DNA from: Planctomycetaceae bacterium
GTDB lineage: Bacteria > Planctomycetota > Phycisphaerae > Sedimentisphaerales > UBA12454
Direction of reading: 5' to 3'
Assembly (NCBI GenBank): GCA_021371795.1
Contig: JAJFVK010000019.1
Span: 1-64,000 of the forward strand
DNA: 64,000 nucleotides
Below, piece after piece: positions 17,302-25,193 of the stretch. The stretch's first letter is position 1. Every line of letters starts with the position of its first letter. The position numbers were made by a program, and so were the translations under genes. The notes under the pieces are model-generated. The model did not search any database. It was not told the DNA's origin and worked only from the letters and a program-made list of their open reading frames with translations.

Positions 17302-17345
17302 TTGACAACTTCTACAAGTGTAGTAGTATGCTTCTAAATATGTAG
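17302..17345 (+). promoter_or_regulatory. BlaI-type promoter with two operators
   Basis: TTGACA (17302-17307) and TAGTAT (17324-17329) form a promoter with a 16-nt spacer. A perfect palindrome CTACAAGTGTAG (17312-17323) fills the spacer, and a second near-palindrome CTAAATATGTAG (17334-17345) lies just after the -10 box. The operators are 22 nt apart, two helical turns. TACA/TGTA half-sites are those of BlaI/MecI repressors, so the blaI-M56 pair is probably autorepressed. Confidence 0.75.
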
Positions 17346-17358
17346 TAAGGAGTTCGCT

Positions 17359-17736
17359 ATGAAACTGACGGAAACAGAATGGCAGATAATGAATGTGCTG
17401 TGGGAGCGATACCCGACGACCGCACGAGGAATCGCCGAGAGGCTGCCTGCGGATGTTGAATGGGCGTACACAACGATAAAAACTCTCCTGGCCAGGCTCG
17501 TCGAAAAAGGCGCAGTCAAAGAAAACAAAAAGCAAAACACCAGCCTTTACGAGCCTTTAATCACCAAGCAGAACGCAAGGCGAAGCGCTTTGAAGATATT
17601 GGCCAATCAGGCGTTCGATGGTGCGTTTGGGCCTTTGATGCACTTTCTTCTCGAAAATGAGAAATTGACAGGTACTCAAAAAAATGAGTTACTCAAAGCA
17701 ATTCAAGAACACGATAAGAAGGAGAAAACAAAATGA
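17359..17736 (+). CDS. BlaI/MecI family transcriptional repressor
   Basis: A 125-residue winged-helix repressor, family length. The DNA-binding domain (about 1-75) contains LTETEWQIMNVLWERYP and the recognition region EWAYTTIKTLLARLVEKGAV; the C-terminal helices (about 75-125) dimerise. In staphylococcal BlaI, repression ends when the partner M56 protease triggers its cleavage. AAGGAG (17347-17352) precedes ATG 17359. The stop codon overlaps the start of the M56 gene by 4 nt, and two BlaI-type operators sit in the promoter. In planctomycetes such pairs are common and are not restricted to beta-lactam resistance; no beta-lactamase is encoded nearby. Confidence 0.92.
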   Translation: MKLTETEWQIMNVLWERYPTTARGIAERLPADVEWAYTTIKTLLARLVEKGAVKENKKQNTSLYEPLITKQNARRSALKILANQAFDGAFGPLMHFLLENEKLTGTQKNELLKAIQEHDKKEKTK

Positions 17737-20700
17737 TGAACTTATTAAATCAATTCGCGGAAGGGTGGTTTAGTTGGCAGATTTCAATGTTGTGGCAGGT
17801 CGCGATATTAATTGCGATTGTCGCCGCTGCGGATTTTATTTTGCGAAAATGGGCTTGGCCGCAGGTGCGCTATGCGCTGTGGCTTTTAATTCTTGTAAAA
17901 CTCGTTTTGCCGCCTTCGCTTACTTCGCCGGCAAGTTTCACTGCGGAAATACCGTTTGTTGTTCAACAAACACTGACTAACACTGACGATAACACTGACA
18001 TACACAGACGCATACCAAATTTGAATTCCGAATTACCGAAATTTGAAATTCAAAATATCCAAGAGATTGCTTCGCCGGTGGTTCGCAATGACAGTATTGT
18101 GCCGACGACGATAGAACCCCGTCATAGTGATGACGGGGCTAATCCTGTTGTTTCGTGGAAAGTCTATGCCTTGTGCGTTTGGGCGTTTGGAGCGGTTTTA
18201 TTAACGTTATGGCTTGTTTTGAGATTGCATTCACTTCGCAGAGAGCATCTGAAAAGCGAATCGAAACTGCCGACAGATTTGGAAAATTTGTTACAGACAA
18301 CCGCGCAAAGAGTTAGTTTGAAAAATGTGCCGCAGATTATTTTGACAAATAAAATCTGCTGCCCGGCGGTGTTTGGAGTTTTTAATCCTGTGCTGCTGAT
18401 GCCTGCTGAAAAACTAAAGGATATGACCGCGCAGGATGCCGAGCATATATTTTTGCACGAGCTTTCGCACATAAAGCGGGGCGATTTGCTGGTGCATGCG
18501 ATTTATATGATTCTGCAAATTGCGTATTGGTTTAATCCGCTGCTTTGGATAATACGCAAACATATTCAGAATCTGCGTGAGCTTTGCTGTGATGCCGCTG
18601 TCGCGAGTGTTTTGAAGGAGAAAACGGCCGCCTATAGACAGACTCTGCTTGAGACTGCCCGGCGTTTGGTGGCCGAACCGGTTGACCCGGGACTTGGACT
18701 GCTTGGGCTTTTCGAGAATTCAGGCCGGCTTATAGACAGGCTGCGCTGGCTTGAGAAAAAAAGCTGGAAGTATAGGCCGCTTCGAATCGCGACAGTTTTT
18801 ATTGTAATTTGTATTATGTCGGCGTGTGTGCTGCCGATGACAAAAAATAAGGCCACAGAGAATAAAAATGGAAAAAATACTTTAGCCACAGAGAACACAG
18901 AGGTCACAGAGGTAAAAAAAATAAAACAAATGGATTTTGTGATTAAAGGCAGAGTAACAGACGCACAGACAGGAAAGCCGATAGCGGACGCAAAGGTTGG
19001 TGATGTGGATGAGTATGCAGGCGGCAAGTTTTTTGCGGTTACAGATACAAACGGCGATTACAGTTATAAAACATATTATGAAGAGCATAACGTAAAATGC
19101 ACCGCAGCAAGTTATAAAAGCGAAAATGAAACGCTGCTTACTAAATTTTTCGGCAGCGAAAAAGAAAAAGTAATAAATTTCCAATTAGCCACAGAGAAAA
19201 ATAGAAACTCTAAATATCAAAATTGGGTTGACAAGATTTGTGCTTTGAAAAATCATAAACAAGCTGCCTTTGTGGTTATACCGCAACTGTTGGACGAATC
19301 TCCTGATTTTGCCTTAAAGACGGTACAAGAAGCTTGGCCGAAACTTACTAATTATAAAGTCAAACAGGGGATTCTCAAGGCATTCCATTTTGCAAAACAT
19401 CCGTATGTGCTAACGGTATTGAATTTAGGTGTTCATGACTCAAACGGCCAGGTAGTAGCGTATGCTTTAACTTATGTTTCAGAATATTCCGGTGTCAAGT
19501 TTCCCGGCTTTGGCGATGAGTATCTCCAATGGTATGAACAAAATAAGAACAAGACGCCTGACCAGATATTTAGCGAAAATAAAACAATTCGAAATGCGAA
19601 TCTTGATCAGACGTTAGACAAAATGCTTGATAGTTTTAAAAAGGGAAGTGATCGAACTGATTTGTGGAATTATGCCGGGACTTTGGGTGATGCTAAATAT
19701 GTATTTGCGATTCCGGCAATGATTGGGATTATTGATGCTGACAATTCTTATGATACAATCTATGGCGTGGGGTATTTTGGGTTGACCAAGATTACTGGTG
19801 TTGATTATAGCCCATTCCATGATGGTACATGGTGGCACAGATGGTGGCAGAAGAATAAGACTAACTATCCGCAACAAGTTCAGGGAACTTCAATTCCCGA
19901 ATTGCCAAAGACATCTAACGGCCGTTCTTACACTCCGTACCCGGATGATATCGATATGGTTGATGGTTTGATTCGTTGGATACTGCCTCGCTACTTGCAA
20001 CTTATGAATGGATATCCAGATTGGAATAGTGTCGGGCAGGAATTTACAAAGTGGCAGGCACACAAAGCCATTCCTTATTTAATTGCTGCTATTGATGCAG
20101 ATAGCAAAGGCACACTGGTTTATAATATCGGGTACTATGGATTAGTGGGATTAACAGGAGTTCCGTATGATAAAAGCCATGATGCTGCTTGGTGGAAAGA
20201 CTGGTGGCAAAAAAATAAATCTCGTTATCCTGAAGAAATTCAGTCTTTGGATATTGAACAAATCAAAAAAGATTTTTTAAACAGTTCACAATCTGAAGCT
20301 GCCGAGAAAAATGATGATTCACGCAGTTTGTTAATGGAACGTAAAGAGATATTAGAAAAGACATTGCGAACTGTGGAGATGAAACATCAGACCGGTCAAG
20401 CGGACTCCATAGAACTTTTAAATGCCAAAATAGATTTACTGCGTGCTGAAAGTGAATTGGCACAAACTCCTCAAAAACGAATTGAAATTGCAGAGCAAAT
20501 TGCAGATTTATATAAAGAGCAGGAAAAAATAACAGAGACATTGGTAGCTGCCGGTCGGGCTACTCAAGATGAACTGAACAAAATAAAACTTCAGAGATTA
20601 GATGCTGAAAAGGAGCTTGCCGAAGCAAAAACTAATCGGGATGTAGGTTTCAATGGTAAATTACCGCTGCATCTTGCTGTAATGGGCAATCATCAGGATA

Positions 20701-21653
20701 CTGCGGAGATGCTTATTTCCAAAGGTGCGGATGTGAACGCAAAGGATTCTGACGGCAACACACCTTTGCATTTGGCCGCATCAAACGGCAGTCCGCCTAT
20801 GTGCGAATTTCTTATTGGAAAAGGGGCGAATTTAAATGCGAAAAATATGAAAGGCCGCACGCCGCTTGATTTGGCTTCTGCCAACGGCCATCGCCAAACA
20901 GCCGAACTGCTGATTTCAAAAGGTGCGGAAGTATCGCTTGATAGTCAGAAAATAGAAAGTCTGATAAACGATTATAAGAAAGTTATTTCCAACGGTCCGA
21001 CGATTGAGCTTGTAGGCATCTGTCAATATCCGAGCAAAGGCAAACAGTGGTGGCGGTCGGACGGCACGCCTTTGGGCTATGAAATTGAGACAAAGGACAA
21101 CAGTAAATATACATCCAAAGACCTCGGCTATGAATTTGTATTTAAACCATTAGCGGCTGGTTATTACGGAATAGTTGAAGTACAAGACTCTACAATGAGG
21201 AGCACGATTGAGGTAGTGAAGCCGGATGAATGTATGTTTGCAGTAAGATCGCATATCAAAAAAAATGTAAATAAAACAAACATAAAAGTCAAATTTGCAA
21301 GTGATAATGCTCAATGGCAAACAGTTGCCGAACATAATGGCAAAGGCGCAACCGTCAAATTTTATAAAGGTAAAAAAATTATTTTCTCGCAGGCGAATGA
21401 TTCCGGCGATGGAGTGATAATCACAGTTACAGACAATTTGTCGGATGACAATGCTAACAAGCTGATTGCGAAGACTAAAGACGGCAAAGATGTCCGTGTG
21501 GATTTGCAGACTTGTCTTGGGGTCGATGGTATGCGTCAGCAGACATTTGTAATAAAAGACACCAAAAAAGCTGATATAAAATCATATCAGTTCCAAATAA
21601 CACCTTTTGAGTCTGTAACTTTTAAAAATATTTTCCTAAGGCTGAAAAAATAA
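17733..21653 (+). CDS. M56 (BlaR1-type) membrane protease fused to a mosaic of sensor modules
   Basis: A 1306-residue multidomain protein, about twice the size of BlaR1. Four N-terminal membrane helices hold the M56 metalloprotease domain with HELSH near residue 242 and ELCCDAA near 286 (zinc ligands). After the last helix (about 350-368) come, in order, a carboxypeptidase-regulatory-like beta domain (about 397-480), a helical repeat region (about 495-640), two copies of a module of about 60 residues ending in WW-RWWQKNK/WW-DWWQKNK (about 670-715 and 780-830), a coiled coil (about 860-970), three ankyrin repeats (about 972-1070) and a beta-rich C-terminal region. The protease would act on BlaI, with the rest as an external sensor. 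Two repeat copies bracket the carboxypeptidase-like domain. Confidence 0.8.
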   Translation: MMNLLNQFAEGWFSWQISMLWQVAILIAIVAAADFILRKWAWPQVRYALWLLILVKLVLPPSLTSPASFTAEIPFVVQQTLTNTDDNTDIHRRIPNLNSELPKFEIQNIQEIASPVVRNDSIVPTTIEPRHSDDGANPVVSWKVYALCVWAFGAVLLTLWLVLRLHSLRREHLKSESKLPTDLENLLQTTAQRVSLKNVPQIILTNKICCPAVFGVFNPVLLMPAEKLKDMTAQDAEHIFLHELSHIKRGDLLVHAIYMILQIAYWFNPLLWIIRKHIQNLRELCCDAAVASVLKEKTAAYRQTLLETARRLVAEPVDPGLGLLGLFENSGRLIDRLRWLEKKSWKYRPLRIATVFIVICIMSACVLPMTKNKATENKNGKNTLATENTEVTEVKKIKQMDFVIKGRVTDAQTGKPIADAKVGDVDEYAGGKFFAVTDTNGDYSYKTYYEEHNVKCTAASYKSENETLLTKFFGSEKEKVINFQLATEKNRNSKYQNWVDKICALKNHKQAAFVVIPQLLDESPDFALKTVQEAWPKLTNYKVKQGILKAFHFAKHPYVLTVLNLGVHDSNGQVVAYALTYVSEYSGVKFPGFGDEYLQWYEQNKNKTPDQIFSENKTIRNANLDQTLDKMLDSFKKGSDRTDLWNYAGTLGDAKYVFAIPAMIGIIDADNSYDTIYGVGYFGLTKITGVDYSPFHDGTWWHRWWQKNKTNYPQQVQGTSIPELPKTSNGRSYTPYPDDIDMVDGLIRWILPRYLQLMNGYPDWNSVGQEFTKWQAHKAIPYLIAAIDADSKGTLVYNIGYYGLVGLTGVPYDKSHDAAWWKDWWQKNKSRYPEEIQSLDIEQIKKDFLNSSQSEAAEKNDDSRSLLMERKEILEKTLRTVEMKHQTGQADSIELLNAKIDLLRAESELAQTPQKRIEIAEQIADLYKEQEKITETLVAAGRATQDELNKIKLQRLDAEKELAEAKTNRDVGFNGKLPLHLAVMGNHQDTAEMLISKGADVNAKDSDGNTPLHLAASNGSPPMCEFLIGKGANLNAKNMKGRTPLDLASANGHRQTAELLISKGAEVSLDSQKIESLINDYKKVISNGPTIELVGICQYPSKGKQWWRSDGTPLGYEIETKDNSKYTSKDLGYEFVFKPLAAGYYGIVEVQDSTMRSTIEVVKPDECMFAVRSHIKKNVNKTNIKVKFASDNAQWQTVAEHNGKGATVKFYKGKKIIFSQANDSGDGVIITVTDNLSDDNANKLIAKTKDGKDVRVDLQTCLGVDGMRQQTFVIKDTKKADIKSYQFQITPFESVTFKNIFLRLKK
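18851..18913 (+). repeat. CACAGAG dispersed repeat, copy inside the M56 gene (left)
   Basis: TTAGCCACAGAGAA starts at 18882 and continues as 9-nt units ending in CACAGAG up to 18912; a single unit also lies at 18852-18860. Translated it gives LATENTEVTEV. The same sequence recurs at 19185, near 28072-28203 and, reversed, at 61418-61448. It lies between the last membrane helix and the carboxypeptidase-like domain. Confidence 0.8.
19185..19198 (+). repeat. CACAGAG dispersed repeat, copy inside the M56 gene (right)
   Basis: TTAGCCACAGAGAA (19185-19198) is identical to 18882-18895, in the same orientation and the same reading frame, exactly 303 nt (101 codons) away. It encodes LATEK at the end of the carboxypeptidase-like domain. 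Confidence 0.8.
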
Positions 21654-21978
21654 ATTAAACGTGGATTCCTCCGCAGGAGTTTACGCCACGCTCCAACCAA
21701 TCAAGTCGGGAGTGACATTGGTATCATTTTTCTTGTTTTTCCGGCTTTATAAGGACGGACAGAGGCAAATATTTCGGAATTTTTGACGGCACAAGTGCAG
21801 TTCAGGTCAACAGCATACCTATCAGCCTAAATGTTATTGTGTATAAAAAATAGCTCTAATTAAAAACTTTCAAAATCCTCTGAATTTAAGTGTTTGACAA
21901 ATAACGGATTTATAATAAAATATCCGTAGTTTTTTATATGGAATATTACTGTTTTGAGGTTGAAAGTCGAAAAAATCA
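21654..21978 (+). promoter_or_regulatory. Intergenic region before thrS with hairpin and promoter
   Basis: After the M56 gene comes a compound hairpin (CGTGG 21660-21664 with CCACG 21686-21690, inner CTCC/GGAG at 21669-21672 and 21676-21679), perhaps a terminator remnant. A strong promoter follows: TTGACA (21894-21899), 16 nt, TAAAAT (21916-21921). The -10 region lies within an inverted repeat ACGGAT (21904-21909)/ATCCGT (21922-21927) that could be an operator. No T-box specifier structure was recognised. The stretch 21700-21880 shows nothing I can name. Confidence 0.5.
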
Positions 21979-23904
21979 ATGGCGAAAGTAACGCTGCCTG
22001 ACGGCAAAGTATTGGACATCGAAAACGGCCTGACATTGTATCAGGTGGCGGAAAAAATTGGGGCAGGGCTTGCGAAAGCTGCTCTGGCCGCGGTTGTCAA
22101 TGACCAAACGGTCGATTTGAGCACTCCGGTAACAGGCGATATCAAAATACAAATCATCACAGCTAAAAATCCAGGCGGACTTGAGATTATTCGCCATAGC
22201 TGCGCGCACGTAATGGCAGAGGCAATTTGCACCATCTGGCCGAATGCACAATTAGTTTACGGCCCGACGGTTGAAGACGGTTTCTATTATGACATTGACC
22301 TTGACGACCCGATTAAGCCCGATGATTTTGCGAAAATAGAAGCGAAGATGGCTGAAATTGTAAATCAGAATCAGCCGTTTGTTCGCAAGGAATTTAGCAG
22401 AGAACAGGCTCTTGCGCACGTTGCCGGCAACAGATACAAAGTTGACAACGCCAATCGTGCACAGGGCGATACGATAAGTTTCTATTCGCACGGCCAGGGC
22501 GGATTCGAGGATTTATGCCGCGGCCCGCACGTACCGAGCACCGGCAAAATCGGATTCTTCAAGATTATGTCTGTCGCGGGGGCTTATTGGCACGGCGATG
22601 CGAAAGAAAAAATGCTCCAGCGTGTTTACGGTACTGCCTGGGCAACGCAGAAAGACCTCGATGCGTATCTGTTCAGGCTTGAGGAATCGAAAAAACGCGA
22701 CCACAGATTCCTCGGCAAACAGCTTGATATTTACAGCGTAAATGAAGATATTGGGCCGGGACTGATTCTCTGGCATCAGAAGGGTTCGCTGATTCGGCAC
22801 ATTATCGAGACGTTCTGGAAAGAGGAACATCTCAAACGCGGATATGATTTGATTTACACGCCGCACATCGCGACCGAAACGATTTACAAAAAAAGCGGAC
22901 ATCTTGAAAAATACGCAGATATGATGTATTCGCCGATGCAGATTGATGAGCAGAATTATTATCTCAAGCCGATGAACTGCCCGGGTCATTATATGATTTA
23001 CAATAACAGCCCGCGAAGTTATCGCGATTTGCCGATGAGATTCTGCGAGTTGGGTATGGTTTATCGCTATGAGCCAAGCGGCACGCTGCACGGTATGTTG
23101 CGGGTTCGCGGCTTCACACAGGATGACGCACATACGTTCTGCACACCCGACCAGCTCGGCAAGGAAATTGACCTTATCCTCGAACTGATGCACTTTATGA
23201 TGACGACGTTCGGATATACTTACAAAGCGTACCTTGCGACGCGCCCTGCGAAATTCCTCGGCACCGAAGAAGAATGGGCAATGGCGACCAAAGAACTGCG
23301 TATGGCGATGGAACGCAGAGGCTTGGCCTATGAAGTTGACGAAGGCGGCGGTGTGTTTTACGCGCCGAAGATTGATATTAAATTGATTGACTCGCTTGGC
23401 CGTGAATGGCAGGGCCCGACGCATCAGGTTGACCTGCAGGCGGCGAAGAGGTTTAATATTCGTTACGTCGGTGCGGATAATCAACTGCACGAGCCGATTA
23501 TTATTCACCGCACAGTGCTTGGCAGTATGGAGCGATTCATCGGCGGGCTTATCGAGCATTACGGCGGCAATTTTCCGCTGTGGCTCTCGCCCGAGCAGAT
23601 GCGTGTGCTGACGATTAGTGAAAAGACAAATGATTACGCGATGAAGCTTCAGCAGAGTTTGAAGGCTGACGGACTGCGGTGCGGAATTGATAATAGTCCT
23701 GAAAAAGTTGGTGCGAAAATTCTGCACGGCCATAACGAAAAAGTACCTTATATGGTAGTTGTCGGGCCGAAAGAAGCTGAAACGCAAAGCGTCAATGTTC
23801 GCATTCGCGGGACGAATGAAAGCAAGAGTATGTCCGCCGAGCAGTTTATTGCTGCGGTAAAAGAAAAGGTAAAATCCAGAACAGCGGATTTGCAATTAGC
23901 TTAA
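21979..23904 (+). CDS. thrS: Threonine--tRNA ligase
   Basis: Charges tRNA-Thr and edits misactivated serine. The 641-residue protein is standard length: TGS domain (about 1-62, MAKVTLPDGKVLDIENG), editing domain (about 65-225, with HSCAHVMAEA near 75 and a CRGPHVPSTGK segment near 180), the class II catalytic core (about 245-535) and an anticodon-binding domain (about 540-641). Core motifs are MNCPGHYMIY near residue 333, RYEPSGTLHGMLRVRGFTQDDAH near 362 and HRTVLGSMERF near 511, which include the zinc-ligand cysteine and histidines. First gene of the thrS-infC-rpmI-rplT-pheS cluster, with its own promoter at 21894. Confidence 0.97.
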   Translation: MAKVTLPDGKVLDIENGLTLYQVAEKIGAGLAKAALAAVVNDQTVDLSTPVTGDIKIQIITAKNPGGLEIIRHSCAHVMAEAICTIWPNAQLVYGPTVEDGFYYDIDLDDPIKPDDFAKIEAKMAEIVNQNQPFVRKEFSREQALAHVAGNRYKVDNANRAQGDTISFYSHGQGGFEDLCRGPHVPSTGKIGFFKIMSVAGAYWHGDAKEKMLQRVYGTAWATQKDLDAYLFRLEESKKRDHRFLGKQLDIYSVNEDIGPGLILWHQKGSLIRHIIETFWKEEHLKRGYDLIYTPHIATETIYKKSGHLEKYADMMYSPMQIDEQNYYLKPMNCPGHYMIYNNSPRSYRDLPMRFCELGMVYRYEPSGTLHGMLRVRGFTQDDAHTFCTPDQLGKEIDLILELMHFMMTTFGYTYKAYLATRPAKFLGTEEEWAMATKELRMAMERRGLAYEVDEGGGVFYAPKIDIKLIDSLGREWQGPTHQVDLQAAKRFNIRYVGADNQLHEPIIIHRTVLGSMERFIGGLIEHYGGNFPLWLSPEQMRVLTISEKTNDYAMKLQQSLKADGLRCGIDNSPEKVGAKILHGHNEKVPYMVVVGPKEAETQSVNVRIRGTNESKSMSAEQFIAAVKEKVKSRTADLQLA

Positions 23905-23921
23905 AAGTTAAAACTATTGGA

Positions 23922-23947
23922 TCGGCCTGTGGCCGAGATTGTTTTTT
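23922..23947 (+). terminator. Short hairpin with T-run between thrS and infC
   Basis: TCGGCC (23922-23927), loop TGT, GGCCGA (23931-23936), then GATTG and six T (23942-23947). This is probably a partial terminator or attenuator lowering read-through from thrS. Nearly the same element (TCGGCCTGAAGGCCGAGATTG) occurs on the minus strand at 58515-58535. Confidence 0.55.
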
Positions 23948-23961
23948 GAAAGGAAAAGGTT

Positions 23962-24480
23962 ATCGGAAAGTTAAAACTTAGAATCAACGAGCAAATCAAC
24001 AGAAGCCCGGTTCGCCTGATTGGCGATGATAACAGCCAAATTGGCGTTGTGACTATCGACCAGGCGCTGGCGCACGCCAGAGAAGTAAACCTTGATTTGG
24101 TCGAGATATCTCCCGAGAGCAGCCCGCCGGTGTGCAGGATTATGGATTTCGGAAAATATCTTTACGAGCAGAAACGTAAAGATAAGCTGAATCTCAAAAA
24201 GCAGCACACGGTAACGTTGAAGGAGCTTCGGATTCGGCCTAAAACAGACAAGCATGATTGTGATACTAAAGTTAACCATGCACGTGAGTTTTTCCGCAAA
24301 GGACATCGCGTACAATTTACTATGATGTTCAGAGGTCGTGAAATGGCGCACACAGAGCTTGGGCAGGCATTGATGAATAAAATAATTACTGACCTGGAAG
24401 ATGTGGCAAAGGTTGAACAGCCGCCGCTTATGCAGGGCAAGCGTCTGACGGTGCTGATGATGCCGAAAGCAGAAAAGTAA
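23962..24480 (+). CDS. infC: Translation initiation factor IF-3, non-canonical AUC start
   Basis: IF-3 binds the 30S subunit and rejects wrong start codons. The N-terminal domain opens with KLRINEQINRSPVRLIG and the C-terminal domain runs from about residue 85. Upstream of GTG 24049 the frame encodes a clear IF-3 N-terminus but holds no ATG, GTG or TTG back to the in-frame TGA at 23947-23949. ATC at 23962 lies 7 nt after the Shine-Dalgarno AAGGA (23950-23954), so I take AUC as the start, giving 172 residues, the usual length. Rare starts in infC (AUU in E. coli) allow IF-3 to repress its own synthesis; the same is likely here. Starting at 24049 would remove 29 conserved residues. Confidence 0.9.
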   Translation: MGKLKLRINEQINRSPVRLIGDDNSQIGVVTIDQALAHAREVNLDLVEISPESSPPVCRIMDFGKYLYEQKRKDKLNLKKQHTVTLKELRIRPKTDKHDCDTKVNHAREFFRKGHRVQFTMMFRGREMAHTELGQALMNKIITDLEDVAKVEQPPLMQGKRLTVLMMPKAEK

Positions 24481-24608
24481 CGCCGGGTATCCCGGAAGGG
24501 ATAATAATTTAGTATTTTTAGATTTATTTTAATGTTGACCTTCCGATAGGAGGGTGATAATATACCGTTCTTAATTTTTTATAAACAAGAGTTGTAAGGT
24601 TGTGAAAT
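24481..24608 (+). promoter_or_regulatory. Structured leader before rpmI-rplT
   Basis: Two hairpins lie between infC and rpmI: CCGGG-TAT-CCCGG (24483-24495) right after the infC stop, and ACCTTCC-GATA-GGAGGGT (24538-24555) with a 7-bp stem. The position matches the L20-binding autoregulatory leaders known for infC-rpmI-rplT operons, but no specific L20 motif was matched, so this is inference. Confidence 0.45.
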
Positions 24609-24806
24609 ATGCCTAAGAAAAAAACACATAAAGGTTTGAAGAAACGCGTAAAAGTAACAGGCCGCGGTAAAATTAAAGTTCATACGAGCTTTACCGGCCA
24701 TTTGATGAGCGGTAAGACTGCGAAAAGATGCCGGAAATTGCGAAAACCAATCGTTATTCCGGAAGTTTACGCGAATGTAATGAAAGAAATGTTGGACATT
24801 GATTAA
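24609..24806 (+). CDS. rpmI: 50S ribosomal protein L35
   Basis: A 65-residue, strongly basic protein of the large ribosomal subunit. It begins MPKKKTHKGLKKRVKVTGRGKIK and contains SGKTAKRCRKLRK, as in the L35 family, and it has the usual length. Position between infC and rplT is the conserved bacterial order. Confidence 0.97.
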   Translation: MPKKKTHKGLKKRVKVTGRGKIKVHTSFTGHLMSGKTAKRCRKLRKPIVIPEVYANVMKEMLDID

Positions 24807-24821
24807 TAAGGACGAGCTGAT

Positions 24822-25172
24822 ATGCCACGTGTAATAAAAGGGTCAGCAACCCGTAAAGCTAGAAAACGTATCCTTAAAAGAGTTAAAGGACATCGGGGCG
24901 GTCCCGGCAGACAGTATCGTCTGGCCAAGGAACGAGCAGTAAGGTCTGAAGTTTTCGCAAGAGTCGGCAGGAAACTCAAAAAACGCCAGTACAGGGCGCT
25001 TTGGATTATCCGTTTAACAGCGGCCTGCAGGATGCGAAAAATCAGATACAGCCAGTTGATTAATGGTCTGAAGAAGGCCAGTATCGCTCTGAACAGAAAA
25101 ATGTTAAGTGAAATAGCTATTTTCGACCCGGCTGCGTTTGATGCCATTGTTGAAAAAGCAAAAATCGCTTAA
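24822..25172 (+). CDS. rplT: 50S ribosomal protein L20
   Basis: A 116-residue basic protein needed early in 50S assembly; it binds 23S rRNA and, in other bacteria, its own mRNA leader. It begins MPRVIKGSATRKARKRILKR and contains GHRGGPGRQYRLAKE near residue 25 and LWIIRLTAACR near 60. It lies 15 nt after rpmI with AAGGACGAG in between as ribosome binding site. It is a candidate regulator of the leader hairpins at 24481-24608. Confidence 0.97.
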   Translation: MPRVIKGSATRKARKRILKRVKGHRGGPGRQYRLAKERAVRSEVFARVGRKLKKRQYRALWIIRLTAACRMRKIRYSQLINGLKKASIALNRKMLSEIAIFDPAAFDAIVEKAKIA

Positions 25173-25193
25173 TCTGGTCTTTGATACAAGAGC

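Noticed and set aside
18851-18913. CACAGAG units as a CRISPR or microsatellite array
   Set aside because: Units are 9 nt with no spacers, no cas genes are near, and copies are dispersed singly across the window.
21700-21978. T-box riboswitch for thrS
   Set aside because: No T-box sequence or specifier stem was recognised; only a promoter, a hairpin and a short inverted repeat.
22513-23895. 460-codon open frame antisense to thrS
   Set aside because: It mirrors the codon pattern of thrS on the opposite strand, has no family features, and thrS is certain.
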